A stretch of DNA of 64,000 nucleotides, taken from assembly GCF_946479765.1 (NCBI RefSeq), contig NZ_CAMLHO010000010.1, positions 1 to 64,000 on the forward strand, in the 5' to 3' direction. Shown one piece after another: positions 32,113-42,912 of the stretch. This stretch comes from an uncultured Aliivibrio sp. (GTDB lineage Bacteria > Pseudomonadota > Gammaproteobacteria > Enterobacterales > Vibrionaceae). The position numbers were made by a program, and so were the translations under genes. How positions within the stretch are numbered: the stretch's first letter is position 1; each line of letters opens with the position of its first letter. Under the pieces are notes generated by a model that was not told the DNA's origin, searched no databases, and was given only the letters and a program-made list of their open reading frames with translations.

Positions 32113-33590
32113 GATAATAGTCCTAATAATGTCTGTGCACTTTCACGATCTGAATAATGAATCGTTTTACCTGCAAGCACTTGATAATCTTCATGCCCTT
32201 TTCCTGCAAGTAGGATAATGTCTTTTTCATTCGCTTGAGATAATGCAAATTGACACGCTTCAAAGCGATCATGGACCACATGCACGGCGTCTGGTTTCAG
32301 CAATCCGGCTAACATATTTTTTATAATCAGAGCGGGATCTTCAGAGCGTGGGTTGTCATCACTTAAAATAATCACATCAGCTTGCTCTTCAGCAATACGA
32401 GCCATCATAGGTCGCTTACCAGTATCTCTGTCGCCACCACAGCCAAAAATGCACCAAAGCTGACCTTCACAATGAACACGCAATGCTTGTAATGCTTTCT
32501 CAAGAGCATCCGGTGTATGCGCATAATCAACAACTACTTTCGCTTTGTCTTTTGCTGAGAACAATTCCATTCTGCCAATAACAGCACTCAGTTGTGAAGC
32601 TGATTGAGCAAGCTCTTTAATGTCATAACCAAGAGAAAGAAGTGTCGCGAAAGCAACCAATACATTACTGGCATTAAATGCGCCAATTAATGGTACAGAA
32701 AGCTCTGCATCACCCCAATCAGAGGCTAATGTTAATTGAATCCCATTAGTAGAATAAGCAACAGAGGTAGCAAATACTTTTTGACCTGAATGACCAACTA
32801 GTTGCTCTTCATTTAGTGATACACCGACAGCCTGAGGTAACTCTTTTAACCAAGAGAGCCCAATAGCGTCATCTACATTTATAATTGAGTTCTTAGGCTG
32901 ATGAGCGGTAAATAACAATTTTTTCGCTTCAGCGTAATTAGCCATAGTGCCATGATAATCAAGGTGGTCACGGCTTAAATTGGTAAAGACTGCCGCATCA
33001 AACGATAATGCATTGACTCGGCCTTGAACTAAACCATGAGAGGATATTTCTAACGCCGTAAGTTCTGCGCCAATACTATCTAATTCACTTAGTGTTTGTT
33101 GAATTTCAAGCGGGCTGCCCGTGGTATTTAACGCAGGTTTCAGATCCGTCAATAGACCATTACCAGTCGTACCCATTACACCTGCCGGCGTATTTAGTAA
33201 CGTTGCCCACTGCGCAATAATCTGAGAAATCGTTGTTTTACCATTGGTACCAGTAATACCAACTAATTTCATTTCTCGCTTATCAGCGTGATAAAAATGA
33301 CCAGCAATAGCACTTAGTTTTTCGGATAGGGAGTCAATGTAAACAACAATGGCACCTTCAATTGTCGTAACGGTTCCCGCTATATTTTCATCATCAGCTT
33401 CCGCTACAATTGCAACTGCACCTTTTGTTATTGCCAAGGGGATGAATTGTCGCCCATCAACAGCATGACCTTTAACTGCGATAAAAAGACAGCCAGAAGA
33501 CACATTACGACTGTCCAGTGTCATCGATGAAATTGCCACAGATTGAGTTAATTCACACCAAGGCAACAGTAATTCAGATAACTGCATCAT
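32109..33590 (-). CDS. murE: MurE, meso-diaminopimelate-adding ligase
   Basis: Adds meso-diaminopimelate to UDP-MurNAc-L-Ala-D-Glu; 493 residues from the ATG at 33590. The frame also has a GTG at 33593, but the AGGA ribosome-binding site (in TAGGAAAG) is too close to it. The P-loop GTNGKTTISQ is followed by the DNPR motif at about 413-416 (DDNPRSEDP), which marks meso-DAP rather than lysine specificity, so the peptidoglycan is A1-gamma type. Confidence 0.97.
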   Translation of the reverse strand: MMQLSELLLPWCELTQSVAISSMTLDSRNVSSGCLFIAVKGHAVDGRQFIPLAITKGAVAIVAEADDENIAGTVTTIEGAIVVYIDSLSEKLSAIAGHFYHADKREMKLVGITGTNGKTTISQIIAQWATLLNTPAGVMGTTGNGLLTDLKPALNTTGSPLEIQQTLSELDSIGAELTALEISSHGLVQGRVNALSFDAAVFTNLSRDHLDYHGTMANYAEAKKLLFTAHQPKNSIINVDDAIGLSWLKELPQAVGVSLNEEQLVGHSGQKVFATSVAYSTNGIQLTLASDWGDAELSVPLIGAFNASNVLVAFATLLSLGYDIKELAQSASQLSAVIGRMELFSAKDKAKVVVDYAHTPDALEKALQALRVHCEGQLWCIFGCGGDRDTGKRPMMARIAEEQADVIILSDDNPRSEDPALIIKNMLAGLLKPDAVHVVHDRFEACQFALSQANEKDIILLAGKGHEDYQVLAGKTIHYSDRESAQTLLGLLS

Positions 33591-33597
33591 CACTTTC

Positions 33598-35337
33598 CTA
33601 ATTCAATACATCAATTTGTTTTACGGTACTTTCGTCTGGCGCCACATTAAGAATTTGCAAAGCGTCTTTCATTATCTGCCCAAAAATAGGCGCGGCAACT
33701 TGGCCTGCGTAATACTCATCACCTTGTGGCTGGTTCACAATAGTCACCAATGCAATACGTGGGTTACTAACAGGAGCAACCCCTGCTGTCACAGTCATGT
33801 ATTCATCGCTGTAACCACCACGAACCGCTTTACGTGAAGTACCCGTTTTAGCCGCCACTCGATAGCCAGGAACCGCTGCTTTTGTTGCCGTGCCTCCCGG
33901 TTGAGTTACGGTTTCCATCATTTCTAACACAGCTTTCGCGTGCTGACGATTAACGACTTGCTTACCAGGCGTTGGGCCGGTTGTTTTTAAAATAGACAAC
34001 GGACGATATTCACCATAAGCGCCCAATGTCGCATAAGCATGAGCTAACTGAATTGGAGTAACCGAAAGACCATAACCAAACGCAAGCGTTGCTATTTCAA
34101 AATCAGACCAACGACGGCGATCAGGAAAAATACCGGTTGCTTCACCAATCAAATTTAAGCCAGAAGGATCCGCAAGACCAACCGCACTGTATTCAGCCAA
34201 TAGTTCTTGTAAGGGCATATTTAACGCCAAGTGCGCCACACCAATATTACTCGATTTCTTTAATATCGTTGTTAAATCAGCTTTACCTATTTTAGAGCCA
34301 TCACGAACACGGCTACCACCAATTCGCATGATGCCATTACCCGTATCTATGATAGTGTTTAAATTTGCGGTCCCACCATCTAAAGCCGCTAATACGACAA
34401 AAGGTTTAACCGTTGATCCTGGCTCTAACGTATCGGTAATAACACGATTTCGCATTCTAAAGCTTTGTAATTGATCTCGGTTGTTTGGGTTATACGAAGG
34501 TGCATTAACCATAGCTAACACTTCACCCGTTTTAATATCAATCATCACAACCGAACCTGACATTGCACGATAATCTGCAACGGCTTGTTTAATTGCTCGA
34601 TAAGCTATCGCTTGTAAGCGCTGATCAATACTAAGAGTAAGGGGTTTTCCTTCTTGTTTTTCTTTTAACGAAATATTTTCAACGACTCGACCATAGCGGT
34701 CTTTTCGAACGGTTCGTCGACCAGGTTCACCCGTTAACCAACCATCATAACTACTTTCAATACCCTCTAAGCCACGGCTATCAATTCCTGTCACACCGAT
34801 AACGTGCGCACTGATCTCACCACTTGGGTAATAACGACGTGATTCTGCTTTTAAACCGATCCCTGCTAGTTTCAGTTTTTTAATGTAAGCAGCCACTGCT
34901 GGTGATATTTGACGCTGTAAATAAATGAAACGACGCTTTTTATTTTTTTCAATTTTAGATAATAACTCTTTTCGCTTAAGCCCTAATACATCAGCCAAAG
35001 CATACCAACGCTCAATTTCAACTAATCCACCCGCTTTATAGATAGCCACCGGATCAGCCCAAACCGCATCAACCGGAACACTCACCGCCAATTGCTCATT
35101 ATTACGATCAGAAATAATACCACGAGCAGAAGGAAGCGCTTTAACTCGAATAGAACGCATATCCCCTTGTTTTATAAGATTATCCGGCTCAATAACTTGG
35201 ATGTAAGCAGCCCTAGCAATTAGAATTGCTAATGCAAGAAAAACAAAGAAAACAATAACGCCAAAGCGCCACTGAATGAGAGTCGGTGGCGCTTTGGTTA
35301 TGCGTTTATTATTTTTTTTTCTATTTGGTAATTTCAT
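33598..35337 (-). CDS. ftsI: FtsI (PBP3), septal transpeptidase
   Basis: Class B penicillin-binding protein of 579 residues that cross-links septal peptidoglycan with FtsW. One N-terminal membrane helix (about 23-43) is followed by a pedestal domain and the transpeptidase domain with all three motifs: S308-TVK311, SSN 362-364 and KTGT 495-498. Overlaps ftsL by 4 bp. Confidence 0.98.
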   Translation of the reverse strand: MKLPNRKKNNKRITKAPPTLIQWRFGVIVFFVFLALAILIARAAYIQVIEPDNLIKQGDMRSIRVKALPSARGIISDRNNEQLAVSVPVDAVWADPVAIYKAGGLVEIERWYALADVLGLKRKELLSKIEKNKKRRFIYLQRQISPAVAAYIKKLKLAGIGLKAESRRYYPSGEISAHVIGVTGIDSRGLEGIESSYDGWLTGEPGRRTVRKDRYGRVVENISLKEKQEGKPLTLSIDQRLQAIAYRAIKQAVADYRAMSGSVVMIDIKTGEVLAMVNAPSYNPNNRDQLQSFRMRNRVITDTLEPGSTVKPFVVLAALDGGTANLNTIIDTGNGIMRIGGSRVRDGSKIGKADLTTILKKSSNIGVAHLALNMPLQELLAEYSAVGLADPSGLNLIGEATGIFPDRRRWSDFEIATLAFGYGLSVTPIQLAHAYATLGAYGEYRPLSILKTTGPTPGKQVVNRQHAKAVLEMMETVTQPGGTATKAAVPGYRVAAKTGTSRKAVRGGYSDEYMTVTAGVAPVSNPRIALVTIVNQPQGDEYYAGQVAAPIFGQIMKDALQILNVAPDESTVKQIDVLN

Positions 35338-35660
35338 CGTAATTTAATTATAACTTCTTTATCCGGTGCCGGTCGTTCCATATTGAGTTCATCGACAGAG
35401 CGAGATTGCACTCGACTGTGTTCCGCTAATGCACTCTCTTCTAAAATCAAATTACGCCACTCACCATCTAAAATGTCTTTTTCAAGCAATAAGTTTTCTC
35501 TTTGCACGGCCATTTGACGCGTATTATGTGTCGCTAATACCACGCCTATCGCGCTGATAAAAGTGCAAATTAATAAAATTGTATGAAGGCGACCTACACC
35601 CAAAAGGTCTAGGCCAATCATCTTTGTTAAATTAGACGATGAAGGGGAATTTTGACTCAT
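35334..35660 (-). CDS. ftsL: FtsL, bitopic divisome protein
   Basis: Small division protein of 108 residues that forms the FtsQLB complex and activates FtsWI. A short cytoplasmic N-terminus is followed by a membrane helix (about residues 24-43, [20 protein letters not shown]) and a periplasmic coiled-coil region with leucine heptads ([21 protein letters not shown]). Its position between rsmH and ftsI, with 4-bp overlaps at both ends, supports the call. Confidence 0.94.
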   Translation of the reverse strand: MSQNSPSSSNLTKMIGLDLLGVGRLHTILLICTFISAIGVVLATHNTRQMAVQRENLLLEKDILDGEWRNLILEESALAEHSRVQSRSVDELNMERPAPDKEVIIKLR

Positions 35661-36607
35661 AAGCGCTCAGCGATACGTAGTACAGAACTACGTGAACGAA
35701 TATTAACGTCAACTTCATTAACGGTTGGCTTAATGGCTTTACCAATAGGCTTCATTTTTGCACTGCCTAGTGCTTTAATTTGGTTTTCAGTCAAAGGGAT
35801 ACCATGAGGAACTTGTGGGCCTCTGCTTTCTTTTCGAATAAAATGCTTAACCATACGGTCTTCTAATGAATGAAAGCTAATCACAGACAAGCGTCCACCT
35901 TCAGCAAACACATCAAGAGCACCATTTAAGGCTGTATCAATTTCATCCAATTCACTATTAATATAAATACGGAATGCTTGGAAAGTACGAGTAGCAGGGT
36001 GTTTTTTCTCTTTAAAATTCTTAGGCGCTACATCAGAAATTAATTTAGCTAGCTGTCCAGTACGAGTTAACGGCTCATTCTCTTCGTTATCACGATAAGC
36101 AACAATACCTTTAGCAATGCGCCATGCATGCTTGTCTTCGCCAAACTCACGAATAACCCAAGTAATATCTTCAACATCGGCAGTCAATAACCATTGAGAC
36201 ACTGGCATTCCTGATGTCGGGTCCATACGCATATCTAATGGACCATCTTTCATGAAACTAAAGCCACGGTCTGCATCATCGAGCTGTGGTGATGACACAC
36301 CTAAATCAAGCAAAACACCATCAATTTTCCCTACTAAATCTAACTCTTCAACATATCCTTTTAGACCAGAGAATGGCCCATGAATGATATTGAATCGAGG
36401 GTCGGTAATCGTTTTAGCTTCAGCGATTGCTTGAGGATCACGGTCAATACTGTACAAACGTCCGTTTTCACCTAATTGAGATAAAATTTGACGACTATGA
36501 CCACCGCGACCAAAAGTACCATCAATATAGATACCATCAGGTTTAATCGCTAAACCATCAATAGATTCATGAAGAAGAACGGATACGTGTTGAAATTGTT
36601 CAGACAT
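35657..36607 (-). CDS. rsmH: RsmH, 16S rRNA m4C1402 methyltransferase
   Basis: SAM-dependent methyltransferase (formerly MraW) of 316 residues that makes N4-methylcytidine at 16S position 1402; RsmI, encoded just beyond rnpB, adds the 2'-O-methyl group to the same nucleotide. SAM motif [16 protein letters not shown] is near the N-terminus; the C-terminal region has [14 protein letters not shown]. It is the first gene of the dcw run here, as mraZ is absent upstream. Confidence 0.97.
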   Translation of the reverse strand: MSEQFQHVSVLLHESIDGLAIKPDGIYIDGTFGRGGHSRQILSQLGENGRLYSIDRDPQAIAEAKTITDPRFNIIHGPFSGLKGYVEELDLVGKIDGVLLDLGVSSPQLDDADRGFSFMKDGPLDMRMDPTSGMPVSQWLLTADVEDITWVIREFGEDKHAWRIAKGIVAYRDNEENEPLTRTGQLAKLISDVAPKNFKEKKHPATRTFQAFRIYINSELDEIDTALNGALDVFAEGGRLSVISFHSLEDRMVKHFIRKESRGPQVPHGIPLTENQIKALGSAKMKPIGKAIKPTVNEVDVNIRSRSSVLRIAERL

Positions 36608-36665
36608 AGTGAGTATTTACTACCGTAATAATGAGAATAAGCGACTGAATTTTAGCTAGAAGTGT

Positions 36666-36693
36666 AAACTAAAAATACAGTGGTGTGTGTCAA
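36666..36693 (-). promoter_or_regulatory. Candidate dcw-cluster promoter upstream of rsmH
   Basis: On the minus strand a consensus -35 TTGACA (36693-36688) is 16 nt from TAGTTT (36671-36666), about 60 bp before rsmH. With mraZ missing, this would be the main upstream promoter of the division cluster. Confidence 0.45.
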
Positions 36694-36732
36694 ATTAGTG
36701 ATAATTCTAAACCAATGTAGCAGAAAGCACAA

Positions 36733-36772
36733 AGCCCACCATAAGACTACCGAAATAGTTCTATGGTGGGCT
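36733..36772 (-). terminator. rnpB terminator
   Basis: An 11-bp perfect stem (36733-36743 with 36762-36772, core AGCCCACCATA/TATGGTGGGCT) just past the RNase P RNA 3' end. The T-run on the minus strand is broken, so some read-through into rsmH is possible. Confidence 0.65.
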
Positions 36773-36777
36773 AAGTT

Positions 36778-37184
<407 letters not shown>

Positions 37185-37239
37185 AAAGCGAATGATATAA
37201 GAGTCAGTAATAACTTACCACCCCTTTTTCTCTATATCT

Positions 37240-38103
37240 TTAATCTAAATGCTCTAAACCCCATTTATATAGGGCATTTTTCTTCACGCCATGTATTTCA
37301 GCCGCCATTGCTGCTGCTTTTTTAAGCGGAAGCTCTTTTACAAGAATTGAGACCGAGCGTGTTGCTTCAAACGGAAGTTCATCTTTCGCTTCACTTCTGA
37401 AGCCATGAATGAGCAAAACCATTTCTCCGCGCTTACGATTATCGTCTTCTTTTACCCAATCAATCAATTCACCTAATGGCGCGCCATGAATGGTTTCATA
37501 TCTTTTGGTTAATTCACGAGCCAAAACCACGTGTCTTTCAGCACCAAGAACCGTCAGCATATCATCCAGAGAATCCATAATACGATGAGGAGACTCGTAG
37601 AAAATACAGGTACGTTCAGCATGAGCTATTTCTTCAAACTTATCACGACGTCCTTTACTCTTTGGCGGTAAAAAGCCTTCAAAGCTAAAACGGTCAGAAG
37701 GTAAGCCAGCAGCTGATAACGCGGTGATCACCGCACAAGCACCAGGTAATGGAACAACATTGACATTTGCTTGACGACAACGATTCACCAAATGGTAACC
37801 TGGATCACTAATTAACGGTGTTCCCGCATCTGAGACAAGAGCAATAGATTGGCCTTGTTGTAATTTACTGATCAACAGGTCTGCTTTATGCTGTTCATTA
37901 TGATCATGCAATGCAAATGTTTGACTAGAAATACCAAAGTGAGACAATAACTTGCCAGTATGTCGAGTATCTTCAGCAGCGATTAAGTCAACGGACTTTA
38001 AAACCTCTAAAGCTCGCTGTGTTATATCTCCTAAATTACCGATTGGCGTAGGAACAATGTACAAAGTTGCAGTCTCTACCACAGATAAATTGTGATCTGT
38101 CAT
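37240..38103 (-). CDS. rsmI: RsmI, 16S rRNA 2'-O-ribose C1402 methyltransferase
   Basis: SAM-dependent methyltransferase of the tetrapyrrole-methylase fold (YraL). From the ATG at 38103 it has 287 residues, matching E. coli RsmI; a 20-residue N-terminal extension (from 38163) is unlikely. The start region reads [47 protein letters not shown] and FYESPHRI follow, all typical. It is divergent from lpoA. Confidence 0.95.
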   Translation of the reverse strand: MTDHNLSVVETATLYIVPTPIGNLGDITQRALEVLKSVDLIAAEDTRHTGKLLSHFGISSQTFALHDHNEQHKADLLISKLQQGQSIALVSDAGTPLISDPGYHLVNRCRQANVNVVPLPGACAVITALSAAGLPSDRFSFEGFLPPKSKGRRDKFEEIAHAERTCIFYESPHRIMDSLDDMLTVLGAERHVVLARELTKRYETIHGAPLGELIDWVKEDDNRKRGEMVLLIHGFRSEAKDELPFEATRSVSILVKELPLKKAAAMAAEIHGVKKNALYKWGLEHLD

Positions 38104-38239
38104 TTGTTTACTATCTCTTCTGCGATTAATATAGGGAATATGAGTAGACATCACTATAATCAAAATAATATTTTAGCTGTTCGGGTGATTAGCATCCATA
38201 GTAACAACAGCCCTTTTAATTAGGACCAGTATATTACCC

Positions 38240-40051
38240 ATGGCAAATATGACCCTTAGAAAGAACAGTGTAACACGCCTTATTGCTCCTGTAGCCTTAG
38301 CGCTAACATTAGCCGCATGTTCAAGTTCACCAAAAGCGCCAGAACGCTTTGATATTACTCAAGCACCATCAGAAACCAGTTCTGCTTATATTTTAAAAGC
38401 AGATCAGCAACAAGGCACCCTACAAGCTGATTTCCTTATTATGGGGCTAAAAGCATCAGTGCAAGAACAAAACGTTGCACTGGCTAACAATTTGCTAACT
38501 CGATTATCAGCCTTACAACTATCACCCGCTCAAACCGCAGAAATGCAGCTGGGTCACGCAACATTATTAAAATCACAAAGTAACTATGATAAAGCACTGC
38601 AAGTTCTTGATTTTCAAGCTTGGTGGAAGTTAGACGACAGCCAATGGATACAATACTACAAACTTCGCCATGAACTGCATTTATTCAGTGGTAATAACCT
38701 CAACGCAGCAAGAGAGCTAATTGCTCTGAATGCTTATACTGCTAATGACCAAAAACAACAACTATGGTCTCAAGTGTGGACTAATATATCGTCATTAAAT
38801 AGTGCTAACCTACAAGACATCAAATTAGATAAAAGTGAGACAAACTTGCATGGTTGGGTTCAATTAGCGACTTACCTAGACACCTTAAAACACTCACCAG
38901 CACGACTGCAAGAAGCCCTTAATGAATGGCTACAGGCAAATCCTACTCATCCAGCGGCAACTTATACACCACAAGAGATAGTAGATATTCTTGCTCTTGA
39001 GATCATACGCCCAGATAACGTGGCTCTACTTTTGCCTTTAACTGGACGTTTTGGTCCTCAAGCAATTCGGGCTCGAGATGGTTTTATTAATGCAATGATG
39101 GAAGATAAAGAACGTGGTGAATTTACCAAGTTCAAAATCATTGATACTGAAGCAACACCAATGGCAGATATCTTGGCAACCTTACAACAAGAAGATATTC
39201 AATTTGTGGTCGGCCCGCTTCTTCGCAGTAAAATAGAAGAATTTCAATCCTTAAATGACACTGATATTGCTCAACTGGCACTAAATATTCCAAGTGAAAT
39301 CAATACAGATAAAAATAGCTGTTACTTCACGCTTTCACCTGAGCAGGAAGCAGAGCAAGCAGCGATTCATTTATTTGAACAAGGACATAAACATCCTCTA
39401 TTTCTTGCGCCACAAGGAACAATGGGTGAACGCCTTAGCCAAGCATTTAGCGATAAATGGTATCAACTAACCGCGAAAAAGCCTTCGATTAGCTACTTTG
39501 GTAAAAAATCGCAATTGCAGCAAAAAATAAACAGTGTCTTTGGTATTGAAAGCAGCCAAGCTCGTATTTATCAAATGAACGCATTAACTAACATAGAATT
39601 AGAATCTCAGCCTCGTAGCCGTCGAGATATTGATGCGGTTTACATGGTAGCGAGAAGCAGCGAATTAGTTCTGTTAAAACCCTTCATTGATGTCGCTATC
39701 AATCCTGGGATTGCACCACCAAAACTGTATGCGAGCTCACGTAGCAACAGTGGTAGTCAGACTAAATTAGTCGAAATTCACGGTATTGAGTTCAGTGATA
39801 TCCCATTACTAGTAAAAGAAGATCATAAGTTCAAAGCTCAATATGATGAACTTTGGCCAAAAAGCAGCAATGGCGAAATCCGCCTGCATGCATTAGGTAT
39901 GGATGCTTACCAATTAATTGTCGAGTTACCTCAGATGAAAGCGGTAGATAATTACCATATGCAAGGAAAAACAGGTGAACTTAGCATTAATCAAGAGTGT
40001 GTTATTCAACGACAAATGAGTTGGGCTGTTCATGGAGACGAAACAGAATAA
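38240..40051 (+). CDS. lpoA: LpoA, outer-membrane activator of PBP1a
   Basis: Lipoprotein of 603 residues (YraM/LppC) that stimulates the peptidoglycan synthase PBP1a from the outer membrane. The signal peptide ends in the lipobox LAAC (Cys27), followed by Ser-Ser-Ser-Pro. An N-terminal TPR-like helical part (about 40-250) precedes a periplasmic-binding-protein-like domain starting near NVALLLPLTGRFGPQA. An alternative start is three codons in (38249). Its 3' end overlaps yraN by 20 bp. Confidence 0.94.
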   Translation: MANMTLRKNSVTRLIAPVALALTLAACSSSPKAPERFDITQAPSETSSAYILKADQQQGTLQADFLIMGLKASVQEQNVALANNLLTRLSALQLSPAQTAEMQLGHATLLKSQSNYDKALQVLDFQAWWKLDDSQWIQYYKLRHELHLFSGNNLNAARELIALNAYTANDQKQQLWSQVWTNISSLNSANLQDIKLDKSETNLHGWVQLATYLDTLKHSPARLQEALNEWLQANPTHPAATYTPQEIVDILALEIIRPDNVALLLPLTGRFGPQAIRARDGFINAMMEDKERGEFTKFKIIDTEATPMADILATLQQEDIQFVVGPLLRSKIEEFQSLNDTDIAQLALNIPSEINTDKNSCYFTLSPEQEAEQAAIHLFEQGHKHPLFLAPQGTMGERLSQAFSDKWYQLTAKKPSISYFGKKSQLQQKINSVFGIESSQARIYQMNALTNIELESQPRSRRDIDAVYMVARSSELVLLKPFIDVAINPGIAPPKLYASSRSNSGSQTKLVEIHGIEFSDIPLLVKEDHKFKAQYDELWPKSSNGEIRLHALGMDAYQLIVELPQMKAVDNYHMQGKTGELSINQECVIQRQMSWAVHGDETE

Positions 40052-40403
40052 GCGCGCCAAAGGTGAATATTATGAGTTGGTGGCTCAGCGTTATTTAGAG
40101 CAACACCAACTCACATTTATTCAACGTAATTTCTATTCGAAAACTGGAGAGCTCGATCTCATCATGCGAGATCGAGATACCTTTGTTTTTGTCGAAGTAA
40201 AATATCGCAACACTTCAAATTACGGTTCCGCGCAAGAAATGGTAACATGGAAGAAACAGCGCAAATTACAGCGAACCGCTCTCTTTTGGCTCATGAAAAA
40301 TGGGCTCTCTGTTGAACATACATCTTTTAGATTTGATGTAGTTGCTATCCATTCTCAAGGTGAGGAGATCAACTGGATCAAAAATGCAATTGTTGAAGGG
40401 TAA
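40032..40403 (+). CDS. yraN: YraN family protein (UPF0102, nuclease-fold)
   Basis: Protein of 123 residues in the UPF0102 family. It has a restriction-endonuclease-like fold with the core GELDLIMRDRDTFVFVEVKYR, in which Glu/Asp/Glu-x-Lys residues match a PD-(D/E)xK metal site. No activity is established that I can name with confidence. It sits between lpoA (20-bp overlap) and diaA (3-bp gap), the conserved gammaproteobacterial order. Confidence 0.9.
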   Translation: METKQNKRAKGEYYELVAQRYLEQHQLTFIQRNFYSKTGELDLIMRDRDTFVFVEVKYRNTSNYGSAQEMVTWKKQRKLQRTALFWLMKNGLSVEHTSFRFDVVAIHSQGEEINWIKNAIVEG

Positions 40404-40997
<594 letters not shown>

Positions 40998-41001
40998 TAC
41001 T

Positions 41002-41589
41002 ATGAAATTAATAAAACTAAGTGCTCTTTTTCTTTCTGTCGTTTTATTGCAAGGGTGTGCTGGCTTATTTATTGCTGGGGCTGCGACAACGGCTTCTGTC
41101 GCGACTGATAACCGTACGATAAAAGAACAACTATCTGATAAAAACTTATCTTTAGAAGCAACAGGATTAGTGAATAAATCCCCTTTCCAATACAACATGC
41201 GAGTAAATGCAGTAACTTATAATGGTAAAATCCTGCTAATCGGACAAGCTAAAGACACTCAAATAAATCAAATGTTTGAGAAACAAATTAAAAAGATGAA
41301 GGGGATTAATACCGTTTATAACCAAATTCGTATTCGCCCCTTGTTAACCTTTACACAAATTAATAATGATAGCTGGATAACCACAAAGGTAAAATCTTCA
41401 TTATTAGCAAAATCAGAATTAAATGGAATAAAAATCAGTGTGTTTACTGAAGCTGAAGAGGTTTTCCTTGTCGGCTTTGTGACTGAAGAGCAAGGAGATC
41501 TTGCTACAGAGGTCGCTCGTAATATAACCGGCGTAAAAGGGGTTATTAAAGTCTTTGAGTATGGTCAAGGCGGCGGCGTCGACAAATAA
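41002..41589 (+). CDS. dolP: DolP (YraP), dual BON-domain outer-membrane lipoprotein
   Basis: Lipoprotein of 195 residues; the lipobox is LQGC (Cys18). Two BON domains follow (about 48-115 and 125-190), each with the typical VNAVTYNGKILLIGQAKD or TEAEEVFLVGFVTEEQ strand pattern. E. coli DolP binds anionic phospholipids, localises to division sites and supports outer-membrane integrity. The start at 41002 is chosen because the longer frame lacks a signal peptide at its N-terminus. Followed by a strong terminator. Confidence 0.92.
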   Translation: MKLIKLSALFLSVVLLQGCAGLFIAGAATTASVATDNRTIKEQLSDKNLSLEATGLVNKSPFQYNMRVNAVTYNGKILLIGQAKDTQINQMFEKQIKKMKGINTVYNQIRIRPLLTFTQINNDSWITTKVKSSLLAKSELNGIKISVFTEAEEVFLVGFVTEEQGDLATEVARNITGVKGVIKVFEYGQGGGVDK

Positions 41590-41617
41590 CCTATTGAGTT
41601 ATCAATATTGTTCCAAT

Positions 41618-41647
41618 AAAAAAGCCTGCACAAAATGCAGGCTTTTT
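41618..41647. terminator. Bidirectional terminator between dolP and sspB
   Basis: A 7-bp GC stem (GCCTGCA 41624-41630, TGCAGGC 41636-41642) extended by A and T runs on both sides; serves the convergent dolP and sspB. Confidence 0.93.
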
Positions 41648-41671
41648 AATATGATAGATTTAATAGCTAAA

Positions 41672-42133
41672 CTATTTAACTACTCGTAAACTTGGACGGC
41701 CAGTTGGTCGTGGTAAGTCTGGTTTTTCATCTGACGAAGACATTTCTTCTGAAACAGACGTTAATGTCTCTTCTTCAAAGATACCATCATCAGAACTCAA
41801 CTCATAAGCATCTTCTGGTTCAAACATAGTTCCTGCACCGTTTTCACGTGCATAGATAGCTTGAATTGCATAAAGCGGAAGAATCAACGAATGTGGGCGA
41901 CCACCAAAACGAGCATTAAATGTTACCGCTTCATTACCCATTTCTAGATTACCAACAGAGTGTGGTGCAACGTTTAAAACGATTTGACCATCTTCAATAA
42001 ACTCTTCAGGTACTCGAACTCCATTCATTGTTGCATCAACAACAAGATGTGGAGTTAACTCATTATCTACAATCCATTCATAGAATGCTCGTAACAAGTA
42101 TGGGCGACGCGGCATCATTGAACTCATATCCAT
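41672..42133 (-). CDS. sspB: SspB, ClpXP adaptor
   Basis: Adaptor of 153 residues that delivers ssrA-tagged proteins to ClpXP. The N-terminal substrate-binding domain (about 1-110) has RPYLLRAFYEWIVDNELTPH and LEMGNEAVTFNARFGG. An acidic flexible linker follows, and the C-terminal tail RPSLRVVK is the ClpX-binding module. It lies 1 bp after sspA. Confidence 0.96.
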   Translation of the reverse strand: MDMSSMMPRRPYLLRAFYEWIVDNELTPHLVVDATMNGVRVPEEFIEDGQIVLNVAPHSVGNLEMGNEAVTFNARFGGRPHSLILPLYAIQAIYARENGAGTMFEPEDAYELSSDDGIFEEETLTSVSEEMSSSDEKPDLPRPTGRPSLRVVK

Positions 42134-42134
42134 A

Positions 42135-42770
42135 CTAGTTTGTTAAACGTAGTTCACGTTCAGCTTCAGTTAACGAAGCTAGGAACGAATCACGTTCAAA
42201 CACACGGTTCATGTAAATTTTTAGTTCTTTAGCGCCTGGGCCTGATAACTCAATACCCATAGACGGTAAACGCCACAATAACGGAGTTAAGTAACAGTCA
42301 ACTAAGCTAAACTCATCACTCATGAAATAAGTATATTCAGCAAAGATTGGACCTAGCATTAGTAAATCATTACGTAACTTAGCACGAGCAGCTTCTGATT
42401 CTTCAAAAGAACCTTTAACTACTTTCTCTGCTAATGAATACCAGTTAGTCTCTACACGGTGCATCATCAAACGGCTGTTACCACGAGCTACAGGGTAAAC
42501 AGGCATCAATGGTGGATGAGGAAAACGCTCATCTAGATATTCCATAATGATATTTGAGTTGTATAGAGCAAGCTCACGATCAACTAGTGTAGGTACAGTT
42601 TTGTAAGGGTTTAATTCTACAAGTTCTGCAGGTAAGTTGGATGGATCAACCAATTCAACTTCAACACTTACTCCTTTTTCAGCAAGTACAATACGTACTT
42701 GATGACTGTACATGTCAGAAGCGTCTGAAAAAAGCGTCATTACTGAGCGTTTGTTGGCAGCAACAGCCAT
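42135..42770 (-). CDS. sspA: SspA, stringent starvation protein A
   Basis: GST-fold RNA-polymerase-associated regulator of 211 residues with no expected GST activity; it affects stationary-phase and acid-stress genes. The GST-like N-domain shows VMTLFSDASDMYSHQVRIVL and the helical C-domain follows. A GGAGGGCTC ribosome-binding site precedes the ATG. It forms an operon with sspB, and a terminator-like hairpin lies in its leader. Confidence 0.96.
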   Translation of the reverse strand: MAVAANKRSVMTLFSDASDMYSHQVRIVLAEKGVSVEVELVDPSNLPAELVELNPYKTVPTLVDRELALYNSNIIMEYLDERFPHPPLMPVYPVARGNSRLMMHRVETNWYSLAEKVVKGSFEESEAARAKLRNDLLMLGPIFAEYTYFMSDEFSLVDCYLTPLLWRLPSMGIELSGPGAKELKIYMNRVFERDSFLASLTEAERELRLTN

Positions 42771-42796
42771 TGAGCCCTCCGGTATTTATCTAGGAG

Positions 42797-42820
42797 CAAA
42801 AGCACCGTATCTGTGGTGCT
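42797..42820 (-). promoter_or_regulatory. Hairpin in the sspA leader
   Basis: On the minus strand, AAGCACC (42820-42814) pairs with GGTGCTT (42805-42799) around an 8-nt loop, followed by only four T residues. It lies 28 bp before sspA and may be an attenuator or a second weak terminator. Confidence 0.4.
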
Positions 42821-42855
42821 TGTCATTACTATTCAATCTTAAATAGTAGTGACAC

Positions 42856-42883
42856 AAAAACAATGGAGGCAAAGCCTCCATTG
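42856..42883 (-). terminator. petC terminator
   Basis: A 10-bp perfect stem (CAATGGAGGC 42861-42870, GCCTCCATTG 42874-42883) with a 3-nt loop is followed on the minus strand by five T residues; ends the petABC transcript. Confidence 0.92.
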
Positions 42884-42912
42884 CGTACAATTAACGATCT
42901 AGAATATCACGA

